DNA of 57,129 nt from Sporosarcina ureae (GCF_029267015.1 NZ_JARIEA010000030.1:1-57129), one strand, 5' to 3'. Shown: positions 35,588 to 44,622, numbered from the stretch's first letter. The notes: generated by a model from the sequence alone, not told the origin. Program-made: numbers and translations.

Positions 35588-35965
35588 ATGAACAAGATAG
35601 CAGATACAAAGTTATTACTTACGATTTGTGATGAATGTGAGCAACGTTTTTACAGAATGAGAGAAACCGATCATGAACCCGATTTCTTTGGAGAAGTAAA
35701 ACCATATGCGGATCGTAGCCACAAGGCGATTGCCGATTGGGCGGATGAAATGAAAGTATGGATTAAGAAAGATAAACCTCTTTATGTACATGAGGTCCAA
35801 ATCGATTCGTTGAAAGATTCGATGACACAATTCGTCGTGCAATCTTTTTATAAAGCGACCGGTAAAAAGCGTTTTATCTTATCTATACGTGCAGCGCGCT
35901 ACACATTAATGACGGTTTTGGACGCGATGAACGCAGATAAAGGAGTGGACCATGTGAATGAATAA
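35588..35965 (+). CDS. yppE: DUF1798 protein, YppE-like
   Basis: This 125-residue helical cytosolic protein matches B. subtilis YppE (DUF1798) in size and overall pattern; the function is unknown. Its stop overlaps the yprA start by 8 bases, so translation of the helicase is probably coupled to it. Confidence 0.75.
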   Translation: MNKIADTKLLLTICDECEQRFYRMRETDHEPDFFGEVKPYADRSHKAIADWADEMKVWIKKDKPLYVHEVQIDSLKDSMTQFVVQSFYKATGKKRFILSIRAARYTLMTVLDAMNADKGVDHVNE

Positions 35966-38222
35966 ACAGAGTATACCGGATACGATTCAAGAGCTATTCG
36001 CGGATTCACGCTTTGGTCCTAATATCGCCTATATAGAAACACTAAAAGAGCAAGAGGCGGTCATTGCCGAGTTTCCTCCGAAGTTGCATCCTTCCATTCG
36101 GAAAGCTTTGGCGATGAAAGGTATTACACAGTTATATAGTCACCAAAGACAAGCGTTTGACTCAGTTAGCGAAGGGCACTCCATTACTGCCATTACACCG
36201 ACCGCATCTGGCAAATCACTTTGTTATCACTTGCCTGTATTGCAGTCAATTTTGGATGATCCATCTTCACGCGCACTTTACTTGTTTCCAACGAAAGCAT
36301 TGGCGCAAGATCAACTAGCTGATTTACATGACTTGATTGAAGCGAGTGGAGAAACGATTTTAAGTCATACGTATGACGGTGATACCGCTCCAGGCTTACG
36401 AACGAAAGTCAGAAAATCAGGACATATTATTTTGACGAACCCCGATATGTTGCATTCAGCCATATTACCCCATCATACGAAATGGATTTCATTGTTCGAG
36501 AACTTGAAATATATTGTCGTAGATGAACTTCATACGTATAAAGGTGTATTCGGTAGTCATGTGGCGCATGTTCTAAGAAGGTTACAGCGCATTTGTAACT
36601 TTTACGGCAGCGATCCGATTTTCATTTGTACGTCTGCGACGATTTCGAACGCAAAGGAACTAGCAGACAATTTAACGAACAAAGACATGGTATTGATCGA
36701 TCAAAACGGAGCACCCCGCGGCAAGAAGCATTTTGTTTTCTATAATCCACCCATCGTCCATGATGTTTTTGGTATCCGTAGAAGCGCAGTGCTTGAAGTA
36801 CGTGATTTAGGTGCGTTTTTATACCAGCGCCATATTCAGACGATCATTTTTGCACGAAGTCGGGTGCGTGTAGAAATGCTTGTTACGTATATGAAAGAAT
36901 TGACGAAGAAAAAGTTGTTTGATAAAACGGTAATGGGATATCGTGGCGGCTATCTTCCGTCAGAACGGAGAACGATAGAAAGTGGCTTAAAGAACGGTGA
37001 TATTCGTACAGTAGTAAGTACGAATGCGCTAGAGCTCGGTATTGATATTGGACAATTGCAAGCATGTATTATGACAGGTTACCCGGGAAATATTGCGAGT
37101 GCCTTGCAGCAAGCCGGTCGTGCCGGTAGACGTCAGGAAGATGCGTTAATTATTTATGTAGCGCAATCAATGCCGCTAGATCAGTATATTATTCAACACC
37201 CGCAATACTTGCTCGGACGGCAGCCCGAGGAAATTCATATTCATCCGGAGAATATGTTGATTTTGATGGATCATTTAAAATGTGCTTCATTTGAATTACC
37301 TTTTAGTTCTACTGAAACATACGGTGAATTTGAAGTACAGGAATTATTAGCATTTCTACAGAGCGAAGGGGTTTTATTACAAACGTCTGATAAATGGCAT
37401 TGGATGACAGATCGCTTTCCAGCAGGCGAAATCAGTTTACGTTCAGCATCGCAGGAAAATGTCATCATCATTGATCAAACATTTCCAAAAGAGACGCGCG
37501 TAATTGGAGAGATGGATCGTTTCAGCGCGATGACATTATTGCATGAAGAAGCCATTTATTTACATCAAGGGACGCAGTATCAAGTGGAGATGCTCGACTG
37601 GGAAGAAAAGAAAGCTTATGTCACGGTTGTTGATGTGGATTATTTCACCGATGCAAATCTTGCAGTGGAATTGAAAGTTATAAGTGAAGACAAACGCATG
37701 GAGGACGGAGAACGAACACTTGCATATGGAGATTTAGCAGTGCTAGCGATCCCGACAATCTTCAAGAAAATAAAATTCGATACACATGATAATATTGGCT
37801 CGGGTCCGATTTCGCTACCTGCAGAAGAAATGCATACGTCAGGTACTTGGCTTACATTCGATGTACCAGAGGACTGGGAGAAATCGGACTTGACGGATGC
37901 CATGACTGCTGCAGCATACGTTATTCAGTCGTTAGTACCGTTATTTATCAAATGTGATCGCAATGATATTCACGTAGTTCCGCAAGTGAAAGCGATTCAT
38001 ATGGAAAGACCCACGTTCTTTATTTATGATAGTTATCCAGGCGGAATTGGATTAAGCGAGAACATTTACAGTCGTTGGAGAGAATTGTTGATGCTATCTG
38101 CAGATCACGTGGCAGAGTGTCCATGTGAGTACGGTTGTCCGGTATGTATCGGGGCGCAGGAAGCAGGGCAGAAGAACAACAAACATCGAGCGCATAGTTT
38201 GCTGGCAGAGTTGGCGAAATGA
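35958..38222 (+). CDS. yprA: DEAD/DEAH helicase YprA (MrfA type) with C-terminal cysteine cluster
   Basis: This superfamily 2 DNA helicase (754 residues) has Walker A PTASGKS, the DExH box in VVDELHTYKG and motif VI QQAGRAGRRQEDALI. A C-terminal DUF1998 region ends with four cysteines in CPCEYGCPVC that bind a metal. In B. subtilis YprA (MrfA) and YprB (MrfB) act together in excision repair of mitomycin C damage. Here yprB is 9.4 kb away, past the accessory block. Confidence 0.94.
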   Translation: MNKQSIPDTIQELFADSRFGPNIAYIETLKEQEAVIAEFPPKLHPSIRKALAMKGITQLYSHQRQAFDSVSEGHSITAITPTASGKSLCYHLPVLQSILDDPSSRALYLFPTKALAQDQLADLHDLIEASGETILSHTYDGDTAPGLRTKVRKSGHIILTNPDMLHSAILPHHTKWISLFENLKYIVVDELHTYKGVFGSHVAHVLRRLQRICNFYGSDPIFICTSATISNAKELADNLTNKDMVLIDQNGAPRGKKHFVFYNPPIVHDVFGIRRSAVLEVRDLGAFLYQRHIQTIIFARSRVRVEMLVTYMKELTKKKLFDKTVMGYRGGYLPSERRTIESGLKNGDIRTVVSTNALELGIDIGQLQACIMTGYPGNIASALQQAGRAGRRQEDALIIYVAQSMPLDQYIIQHPQYLLGRQPEEIHIHPENMLILMDHLKCASFELPFSSTETYGEFEVQELLAFLQSEGVLLQTSDKWHWMTDRFPAGEISLRSASQENVIIIDQTFPKETRVIGEMDRFSAMTLLHEEAIYLHQGTQYQVEMLDWEEKKAYVTVVDVDYFTDANLAVELKVISEDKRMEDGERTLAYGDLAVLAIPTIFKKIKFDTHDNIGSGPISLPAEEMHTSGTWLTFDVPEDWEKSDLTDAMTAAAYVIQSLVPLFIKCDRNDIHVVPQVKAIHMERPTFFIYDSYPGGIGLSENIYSRWRELLMLSADHVAECPCEYGCPVCIGAQEAGQKNNKHRAHSLLAELAK

Positions 38223-38228
38223 TTGGGG

Positions 38229-38260
38229 AGAGTTGGAGCTTACGGCTTCGGCTCTTTTTT
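38229..38260 (+). terminator. Terminator of yprA
   Basis: AGAGTTGGAGC pairs with GCTTCGGCTCT over 11 bp, with some G-T pairs, around TTACG, followed by a T run. Confidence 0.8.
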
Positions 38261-38343
38261 ATAAAACATCCATTCGAATGAATAGAAATTTCTATTAATT
38301 TTAGTAATAATTACAACGCCCCTTACTATATCTAACTATATTC

Positions 38344-38352
38344 TGCTATTAT
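38344..38352 (+). promoter_or_regulatory. Extended -10 promoter for the SLH-nucleotidase
   Basis: TGCTATTAT (TG-N-TATTAT), 47 bases before the ATG. The -35 candidate TTACTA at 38323 is weak. Confidence 0.45.
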
Positions 38353-38399
38353 GAGTATGTAGAGCTATTAAACTACTAAAAAATAGGGGGTACAGACCA

Positions 38400-40601
38400 A
38401 TGAAGGAAAGAACATTCCGGAAGTTTGGCGCGACGTTTGTTGTCGCTAGTGCAGTAGTAGTAGCAGGGGCATCAGTTGGTGCAGCGGAGCAGTGGTATAG
38501 TGATGTGTCGAAGGAAAATACACATTACGCTGGAATTAAATCTTTGACAGATCAAAACATTATCCAGGGGTATTCTGAAAATCTATTTAAGCCAGGTAAT
38601 TCAATTGAGCGTCGTCATGCCGCGTTGATTTTAGCCAAGCTAGGGGACTTTGAAGAACCAACTAATGTAGGGGAAGTATTAAAAAAGTATAAAGACGTAT
38701 CCGGTACTAGTTATTATGCAAAAGAAATGGCGACACTGACGAATGCAAATGTGTTCAATGGTGATGCAAAAGGTAACTTCAACCCGACAGCAGCGCTTAC
38801 TCGTCAGCAAATGGCTAACGTACTTGTGAAAGCGCTTAATTTGGAGAAGTATGATACGGGTGAGAAAGTTCAAATCAACTTATCGAATGTAGGAGACTCA
38901 CATAAAAAAGGTGTACAAATCATGGCGAACCTTGGTTTGACAGATCAGCTAAATAACTTTAGACCGAATGAGCCTGTCACGCGCGGCGCATTTGCGTCAT
39001 TCATTCACCGGGCGCAGCAATTACAACCAGAGTCAGGCGACTTTACATTGTCATTGATGCATATGAATGATACGCATGCGCGTGTTGCGGAAATGCCGAA
39101 AGCGATTACCGCTATTAAAGAAGTTCGAAACGAAAAGCCGGATGCATTGCTTCTTCACGGCGGAGATGTATTCTCAGGAACATTGTATTTCTCAGAGTTT
39201 GAAGGACAAGCCGATCTAGAACTGATGAATTTAATGGGTCTAGATGCAATGGTATTTGGTAATCATGAATTTGATTTAGGTAATAGTGTAAACGGTCACG
39301 AATCATTGGCGAATTTTGTGAAAGGCGCTAATTTCCCTGTAATTAGTAGTAATATAGATTTCTCTAAAGATGCTCACTTGAAAAGCCTTGTAAGTGAAAC
39401 GGACTTTACAAGCACACCGGCATTGGGAGAAATTCATAAAGGCTTGATTAAGGAAGTGAACGGAGAAAAGGTTGGGATCTTCGGATTGACGACTGAAAGC
39501 ACAGCGTTCGTTGCTAGTCCAGGTGCTGTGGAGTTCTTGGATTATAAAGAGTCTGCTGAAAAAGCTGTAGCCTATTTTGAGAGCCAAGGTGTCAATAAAA
39601 TTATTTCCGTAAATCATCTAGGCTTTGACAGTGATCCGTCTGTAGGGAATGATTTACTTCTAGCTCAAGCGGTTGATGGAATCGATATTATCGTAGGTGG
39701 GCATTCACATACGAAACTATCTGAACCTGTTATTGTCGATAAAAAAGCAAATGGAGATCAGAAGGATCCTACCGTCATTGTTCAAGCAGACCAGTACTTG
39801 ACTCATCTAGGAACATTGGATGTAGAATTTGATAAAAACGGTGTAATTACAGGACAAGCAGGTAAATTAATCAGCTTGAAAGATAAAGAGAATGACGCTG
39901 AAGCAGCGAAAGCACTTCTGAAGTATTCAGGTAAAATTGATGAAACGTTTGGTAAGGAAATCGGCGCAACGTTAGAAGTAGATTTGCCAAATCCGAGAAG
40001 TCGCGGAGAAGAAGGTCCGACTGATAGTGTCCGTGCCAATGAAACAGCGCTTGGTAACTTAGTAACAGACGGAATGCTCGAAAAAGCGAAAGAATATGAT
40101 CCGAAAACGGTAATTGCTCTACAAAATGGTGGAGGTATTCGCAATCACTTGAATAAAGGGCCTGTTACAGTGGGCGCTGTAATTGAAGTACTACCATTTG
40201 GTAATACATTATCTCTTGTCACGCTGACAGGTGCAGAAATTAAAAACACACTTGAACATAGTGTTCGAAACTCTCCTAATGAAGAGGGCGGTTTCTTGCA
40301 TATGTCTGGAATGAAAATGACATTTGACAGCAGTAAAGAAGTAGGCAAACGTGTTCAATCTATGAAAGTAAAAATGAACGGTGAGTTTGTGGATATCGAA
40401 ATGGATAAAGAATACGTGATTACGACAAATGCCTTTACAGCAAGAGGCGGAGATGGGTTTGAACTGCTTGGAGAAGCATATGAAAACGGACGAGTAACTG
40501 ATCTTGGTTTGGACGATTGGGTCAACTTACGCGATCATATGGTTAAGCTTGGAACAGTTAAGCCTGAGATTGAAGGACGCATTATCGATTTGAATAAGTA
40601 A
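38400..40601 (+). CDS. SLH-domain 5'-nucleotidase / cyclic nucleotide phosphodiesterase
   Basis: This secreted surface enzyme has 733 residues. A signal peptide (1-29, ending VGAA) is followed by three S-layer homology repeats (about 30-205) that hold the protein on cell-wall polymers. A metallophosphatase domain comes next, with MNDTHARV, GNHEFDLG and GGHSHT metal motifs, then the 5'-nucleotidase C-terminal substrate domain (NGGGIRNHL, FGNTLSLV, ARGGDGFELL). It should release nucleosides and phosphate outside the cell. It has its own promoter-like site and terminator. SLH anchoring suggests an S-layer or pyruvylated wall polymer in this organism. Confidence 0.93.
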   Translation: MKERTFRKFGATFVVASAVVVAGASVGAAEQWYSDVSKENTHYAGIKSLTDQNIIQGYSENLFKPGNSIERRHAALILAKLGDFEEPTNVGEVLKKYKDVSGTSYYAKEMATLTNANVFNGDAKGNFNPTAALTRQQMANVLVKALNLEKYDTGEKVQINLSNVGDSHKKGVQIMANLGLTDQLNNFRPNEPVTRGAFASFIHRAQQLQPESGDFTLSLMHMNDTHARVAEMPKAITAIKEVRNEKPDALLLHGGDVFSGTLYFSEFEGQADLELMNLMGLDAMVFGNHEFDLGNSVNGHESLANFVKGANFPVISSNIDFSKDAHLKSLVSETDFTSTPALGEIHKGLIKEVNGEKVGIFGLTTESTAFVASPGAVEFLDYKESAEKAVAYFESQGVNKIISVNHLGFDSDPSVGNDLLLAQAVDGIDIIVGGHSHTKLSEPVIVDKKANGDQKDPTVIVQADQYLTHLGTLDVEFDKNGVITGQAGKLISLKDKENDAEAAKALLKYSGKIDETFGKEIGATLEVDLPNPRSRGEEGPTDSVRANETALGNLVTDGMLEKAKEYDPKTVIALQNGGGIRNHLNKGPVTVGAVIEVLPFGNTLSLVTLTGAEIKNTLEHSVRNSPNEEGGFLHMSGMKMTFDSSKEVGKRVQSMKVKMNGEFVDIEMDKEYVITTNAFTARGGDGFELLGEAYENGRVTDLGLDDWVNLRDHMVKLGTVKPEIEGRIIDLNK

Positions 40602-40680
40602 TATGTTCACTGAAAAGCGTTAGTGCTTAATCTAACGGATTCGGAACATGTGAAGGAAACGTTAAAAAGCATAATAAATG

Positions 40681-40720
40681 AGGACGCAATTCACAATTGA
40701 ATTTGCGTCCTTCTTTTTAT
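40681..40720 (+). terminator. Terminator of the SLH-nucleotidase
   Basis: GGACGCAA and TTGCGTCC with an inner AATTC/GAATT stem, followed by TTCTTTTTAT. Confidence 0.88.
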
Positions 40721-40988
40721 CGTTGAATTAACATTTTTATGCTACATAATGATGAATTGGGTACGCAACAGTGCTGCCTGTCAGCTTGTTAATTGACAGT
40801 TGGAATAATTTTCCTGTAAGTAATTCTGAAACAAATGAAACGTTGAAGGCAATAAAGTGTTTTATGATAAAGTAGATTATGAGAGGATGGTTTGTTCAAC
40901 GAATGGCCAAAACGTTGAATATAAATTCTTTGTTATATTAAAAAACACAGGACGGTAGTTTTGATATGGATGAAGGAGGTAGATTACC
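40721..40988 (+). other. Gap before the SUKH gene, with an inverted repeat
   Basis: No gene is visible. CTGTCA (40778-40783) and TGACAG (40794-40799) form an inverted repeat with a 10-base spacer, a possible operator. TTGAAG (40843-40848), 17 bases and GATAAA (40866-40871) could be a weak promoter for the next gene. Confidence 0.3.
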
Positions 40989-41546
40989 TTGGCGCAAAAG
41001 GAAGGTAGTGTAGTTATACAAACTTTGAGTTCTTTAAAAAAACGTTTAAATGAAAACAATAATATTCTTCAAATCCAAGAAAAAGAAGGTTATTTATATA
41101 AAGCTAAATGCACATTCAACTCTCCAGTAAGTGATGAGGAAATAAATATCTTTGAAAAACAAACCGGATTTATAATTCCTCCAGACTATAAAGCTTTTCT
41201 TAAAATAACGAATGGTTGTCGTTTATTTGATGATATTAATTACGGTGGTGAAATTGAACTTTATAGTTTAAAACAAATTATAGAATTAAATAAACACTAC
41301 GATCAATTTGAAGGATGTTATGATATTGCGAATATTTATCAGGATAACATTGTAATAAAGTCTGAATCTTATTCACAAAATAAAAGAAATTATCTATTCT
41401 GGAAAAGCCATATAGAATCATTTGAAGAAGTTAAACCATTGGAAATGAACTTTGAATTATGGCTGGATAGATTTGTTGTAAGTCAAGGTTCAAAGTTTTG
41501 GTGGTGGTCTATATACACCGCAGAAAATTATTATAAACTATCGTAA
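40989..41546 (+). CDS. SMI1/KNR4 (SUKH) family protein, immunity-like
   Basis: This 185-residue soluble protein has a SUKH domain from about residue 45, with the typical pattern VSDEEINIFEKQTGFIIPPDYKAFLKITNG and a conserved C-terminal WLDRFV. In bacteria SUKH proteins are mostly immunity proteins for polymorphic nuclease toxins. No toxin gene is adjacent, so it would be an orphan. The start is TTG after a perfect GAAGGAGG. The gene is clearly richer in A and T than the conserved genes around it, a sign of transfer. Confidence 0.8.
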   Translation: MAQKEGSVVIQTLSSLKKRLNENNNILQIQEKEGYLYKAKCTFNSPVSDEEINIFEKQTGFIIPPDYKAFLKITNGCRLFDDINYGGEIELYSLKQIIELNKHYDQFEGCYDIANIYQDNIVIKSESYSQNKRNYLFWKSHIESFEEVKPLEMNFELWLDRFVVSQGSKFWWWSIYTAENYYKLS

Positions 41547-41552
41547 ATTATA

Positions 41553-41562
41553 CAATCGGGCC
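41553..41562 (+). repeat. CAATCGGGCC copy 1 after the SUKH gene
   Basis: CAATCGGGCC begins 7 bases past the SUKH stop. The same 10 bases recur at 41881-41890, after the next gene. Confidence 0.6.
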
Positions 41563-41624
41563 ATTTAGTTTAAGATTGAGTTCCAAATAAAAAGATATAA
41601 AAACATAAACAAGGTGGTTTACTG

Positions 41625-41837
41625 ATGGTTGTTTTATCCTTAATTGCAGGAGTTATTTGTATAGTTATTTCGTTGTTTATGTTCATACCCAGTATAAAGA
41701 AAGCTAATTCTATTAAGGAAAAGTGGGGTGAGTTTTTTGATTTTTTTTTAGACCCTTTTACAGGATTAACAGCTTTGTTTTATTTAGGACTTCTACTAAT
41801 GCTATATGGCTTATTAAGGATATCAAATTTACTTTGA
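41625..41837 (+). CDS. Small two-helix membrane protein
   Basis: A 70-residue hydrophobic protein with two membrane segments (about 3-21 and 46-67) joined by a charged loop (SIKKANSIKEKWGEFFDF). A good ribosome site, AAGGTGG, stands 7 bases before the ATG. I recognise no family. It lies between the SUKH gene and another unknown AT-rich gene and is followed by a repeat hairpin, so it appears to belong to the transferred cluster. Confidence 0.6.
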   Translation: MVVLSLIAGVICIVISLFMFIPSIKKANSIKEKWGEFFDFFLDPFTGLTALFYLGLLLMLYGLLRISNLL

Positions 41838-41847
41838 GTATTTTACT

Positions 41848-41890
41848 ATCGGGCGCGATTGCTGTATAAGGATTATGCTTCAATCGGGCC
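41848..41890 (+). repeat. ATCGGGC repeat pair with hairpin, copy 2
   Basis: ATCGGGC occurs at 41848-41854 and again at 41883-41889. CGATTG (41856-41861) and CAATCG (41881-41886) can pair. The unit ends CAATCGGGCC, as copy 1 does, and begins 11 bases past a stop codon. A short T-rich stretch follows. Confidence 0.55.
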
Positions 41891-41963
41891 GTTTTATTGT
41901 GAAATATACTAATTTAAATTATGGATTATAGAAATAAAGTGCATGTGGAGTGAGGTGAATGAA

Positions 41964-42404
41964 ATGAGATTACCTATGTATATTACATGTATAGAAAATC
42001 ACAATATTGACTTGAAGAAGATGGATGGATACTTATTTAAAAAGTTAGGATACGAAGTTGCCAGGAAATTTCATGGTGAAGTAATTGGTTATATTTTACC
42101 TAAGTATCCGTTAAATTATTTTCGCCTAGATATAAAGATAGGTGAAAATATAATGTCCATTTTACTTCATGAATATTTTCCTTATGTAGCTACCGCTTCA
42201 TATGAAAATGAACTTCAAATCCATTATTTTGATTCTGAAGATATAATAAACGAATTACGACCATACTATACAGTTTTGGAGATGGAATTTCTTAACGAAT
42301 CCTTTATTCCTAATTTTCATGACTTATCAGAGACTGAATTAAAAAACGAGAAATATTGGAGACCGAATACAAACGGACAAGTTATTTTTAATTGTTGGGA
42401 TTAG
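41964..42404 (+). CDS. Hypothetical AT-rich protein, immunity-like
   Basis: This 146-residue soluble acidic protein ends YWRPNTNGQVIFNCWD. That ending resembles, from memory, other small unknown Bacillus proteins found near immunity genes, but I cannot name a family. The frame starts at ATG 41943, yet ATG 41964 is 5 bases after GAGGTGA and is the better start. It is the third AT-rich gene in a row after the SUKH gene. Confidence 0.6.
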   Translation: MRLPMYITCIENHNIDLKKMDGYLFKKLGYEVARKFHGEVIGYILPKYPLNYFRLDIKIGENIMSILLHEYFPYVATASYENELQIHYFDSEDIINELRPYYTVLEMEFLNESFIPNFHDLSETELKNEKYWRPNTNGQVIFNCWD

Positions 42405-42456
42405 CATATTCTTTTATCTGGAGTAATTGTGAAATAAAGTTCAGAAGCGCTCGCTT

Positions 42457-42579
42457 AGCTGCTCTTCGTTACAGCTAGCGACTCCAGGAGGACAGCAAGA
42501 GCTGTAACGAAGAACGGCTTTTACGGGTAGTTTACCGCCTGCCCATAAGTGATCGCTCTATATCGCAATTGGACGATAT
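42457..42579 (+). repeat. Palindromic intergenic repeat element
   Basis: TCTTCGTTACAGCT (42463-42476) is a perfect inverted repeat of AGCTGTAACGAAGA (42500-42513), and the stem extends outward to 42457/42519 with one mismatch. The loop GCGACTCC-AGGAGGACAGC resembles, from memory, a repeat core common between genes in Bacillaceae. A second hairpin, ATATCG/CGATAT (42560-42565 and 42574-42579), follows. The block is much richer in G and C than the flanking genes. No coding frame is convincing in 42405-42632. Confidence 0.6.
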
Positions 42580-42632
42580 TGTTGGGAATCACAACGTAAA
42601 TGTTAAATTAAGTTAATGGAGTGTGAAAAGAA

Positions 42633-43190
42633 ATGGTGTATGTAGGTCATAAACCACTGATAGAAGGAGAGAAAGTTGTTCTCAGACCTTTTAAGGATGA
42701 AGACTTTCCTTTTATAGAAGAATGCTTAAAGGATCCCGAAGTATTAAAATTGACAGGAAGCAGTTCGGATTTTAATAGAGAATCAACTCTCCGCTGGTAC
42801 AATACAAGAAATGAACAAACCGATCGCTTAGATCTTGCTATAGTTGACCAATCCCAGGGCTTTCTAGTCGGAGAGGTAGTGGTCAACTTATACGATGAAA
42901 AAAATCACAGCATGAATTTTAGGATTCTTATTGGACCGAGGGGGAGGAATCGTGGATTAGGAACTGAAACAACCCAACTTATAGTCGATTATATATTTAA
43001 TAACACCACACTGAACGAACTTACTTTAAGTGTTTTTGATTTTAATCCAAGGGCCAAGCATGTCTATGAGAAGGTTGGCTTTGAAATAGTAAGTATTGAT
43101 AAAAATGATTTAGAATTTGAAGGAGAATGGATAGATTCTATCAATATGAAACTGGAAAAAGAAAGTTGGCTTAAAAGAAAAAACACTTAA
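42633..43190 (+). CDS. GNAT family N-acetyltransferase, RimJ/RimL-like
   Basis: The 185 residues fit the Acetyltransf_3 pattern: VVLRPFKDEDFPFIEECLKD at the start, the acetyl-CoA loop PRGRNRGLGTETTQL (R/Q-x-x-G-x-G/A type), and NPRAKHVYEKVGFEIV at the end. The substrate could be a protein N-terminus or a small molecule; nothing here decides it. It follows the palindromic repeat element and lies alone in the accessory block. Confidence 0.87.
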   Translation: MVYVGHKPLIEGEKVVLRPFKDEDFPFIEECLKDPEVLKLTGSSSDFNRESTLRWYNTRNEQTDRLDLAIVDQSQGFLVGEVVVNLYDEKNHSMNFRILIGPRGRNRGLGTETTQLIVDYIFNNTTLNELTLSVFDFNPRAKHVYEKVGFEIVSIDKNDLEFEGEWIDSINMKLEKESWLKRKNT

Positions 43191-43334
43191 AATAATCTTG
43201 AGCAGGGTAAATTCCCTACATAATGATCATCGGCAAACTAGGATGCATATCCGTATCGTACCCACGTTTTTTCTATCTGTTTGCGATGAAACCGGTTATG
43301 TGAAATAAAAGTTACATACATCAACCTTTTTGGG

Positions 43335-43910
43335 TTACTGGACAAATGTTTTTTCGATTCGTTTATCTGGGATGAACCAAATAATCGCAACTACTAAATA
43401 CAAAGTATACGAAACAGCTGGTACCCAAAATGCAAACACTACCCCCGTGATATAAAGTAGCATGGATACTTTACCTTTCCAGTCAAAACCTATTTCTTTC
43501 GCTAAATCTGACTTGACCCCTTCGCATTGAACGACTTGTTTTTGTAAGAATAAGTACGAAACAGCACATAGGAAAAGAATTACACCATAAAATAATGTCG
43601 GAACTGCTTCTAACGGATTCATTCCTACCCAAGCGGTCGAAAACGGAATGAGCGACATCCAAAATAACCAATGCAAATTACTCCAAAGTACGCGGCCGTT
43701 CAACCGATTTAATTTATAAACTAAATGGTGATGGTTGTTCCAATAAATACCCACGTATACGAAACTTAACATATAACTTACGATGGTCGGTATGAGTATG
43801 AGGAACGCTTCTTGATCAATGGCGGTTGGTGGCTTCAGCTCTAAAACCATGATAGTAATGATGATTGCTAGTACACCATCACTAAAAGCTTCCATGCGAC
43901 TTGTCTTCAT
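43335..43910 (-). CDS. TMEM175-like (DUF1211) potassium channel family protein
   Basis: The 191-residue membrane protein has about five to six helices and the hallmark R-x-x-x-F-S-D-G-V-x-A-I sequence at its start (RMEAFSDGVLAIIITIMVLEL). That sequence forms the pore-lining helix in bacterial TMEM175 channels. A clear ribosome site, AAAGGAG, precedes the ATG on the minus strand. It is transcribed against its neighbours. The gap 43911-44155 holds nothing I recognise. Confidence 0.85.
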   Translation of the reverse strand: MKTSRMEAFSDGVLAIIITIMVLELKPPTAIDQEAFLILIPTIVSYMLSFVYVGIYWNNHHHLVYKLNRLNGRVLWSNLHWLFWMSLIPFSTAWVGMNPLEAVPTLFYGVILFLCAVSYLFLQKQVVQCEGVKSDLAKEIGFDWKGKVSMLLYITGVVFAFWVPAVSYTLYLVVAIIWFIPDKRIEKTFVQ

Positions 43911-44155
43911 GTAGTGACACTCTCCTTTTATCCTTCTTCTTTCTATTCACAAATTTGCTCTCTTTCAAACGGTCATGATGTTATTTTTTATAGTTTCCCT
44001 GTAACTTTTTACTATGGAATATTCAGTAAAGCTCAATATCACTTGTCCTGAAAATAATTTTAGTAGATGTATCCTTTACCCCATTATGCCTCTATATAGC
44101 ATATGAGGAGATGAAAATGTATCTCCTACATTTGATTTCATTAGGAGGAAACTAT

Positions 44156-44602
44156 ATGTATTTATTACTCGATGAACCATCATTTACGTTGCAAACAACT
44201 TTGGTTATGGAAGTGGGATTTAATGAAGCTTTTTTACTGCAGCATCTGCATTATCGTTCACTCATTTCAAAAAACAAACGCGATGGATATACTTGGGTGT
44301 ATAAAACTTACGAGGATTGGAAGGAAGAGATTCCATTTTGGTCACTCAATAAAATTCGGCGTACTATTTACAGCTTAGAATCTCAAGGGTATCTACTTTC
44401 GAATTCTTCGTATAATAAAATGAAAATTGATAGAACGAAATGGTATCGCATCGATTATACGAAGCCGATCTTCCAAACTCAAAATGGTACGGTGGGTGTT
44501 TCAGATTGAAACGACTGCATCACAAAAAGAAACGACGGATGCACTCAAAATGGACAAATGGATTTATCCGTACTGGGTATACCAATAACCAATGTACTTT
44601 AA
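44156..44602 (+). pseudogene. Phage-like replication/DnaD-type N-domain gene with in-frame stop
   Basis: ATG 44156 follows AGGAGG. The first 117 codons match the N-terminal winged-helix region of phage replication proteins (LDEPSFTLQTTLVMEVGFNE, WVYKTYEDWKEEIPFWSLNK, DRTKWYRIDY). A TGA at 44507-44509 stops it. The same frame then continues for 30 sense codons of similar character (CTQNGQMDLSVLGI) to TAA at 44602, so the TGA looks like a nonsense mutation. Even the longer frame lacks the C-terminal part of such proteins. A second ATG at 44117 with its own GAGGAG could add 13 residues but does not fit the family. Confidence 0.65.
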
Positions 44603-44622
44603 GTAAGTAAAGAATAAAGATA

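Noticed and set aside
44111..44155. Earlier starts (44111, 44117) for the phage-like gene
   Set aside because: A ribosome site is present, but the added residues do not fit the family start; ATG 44156 with AGGAGG does.
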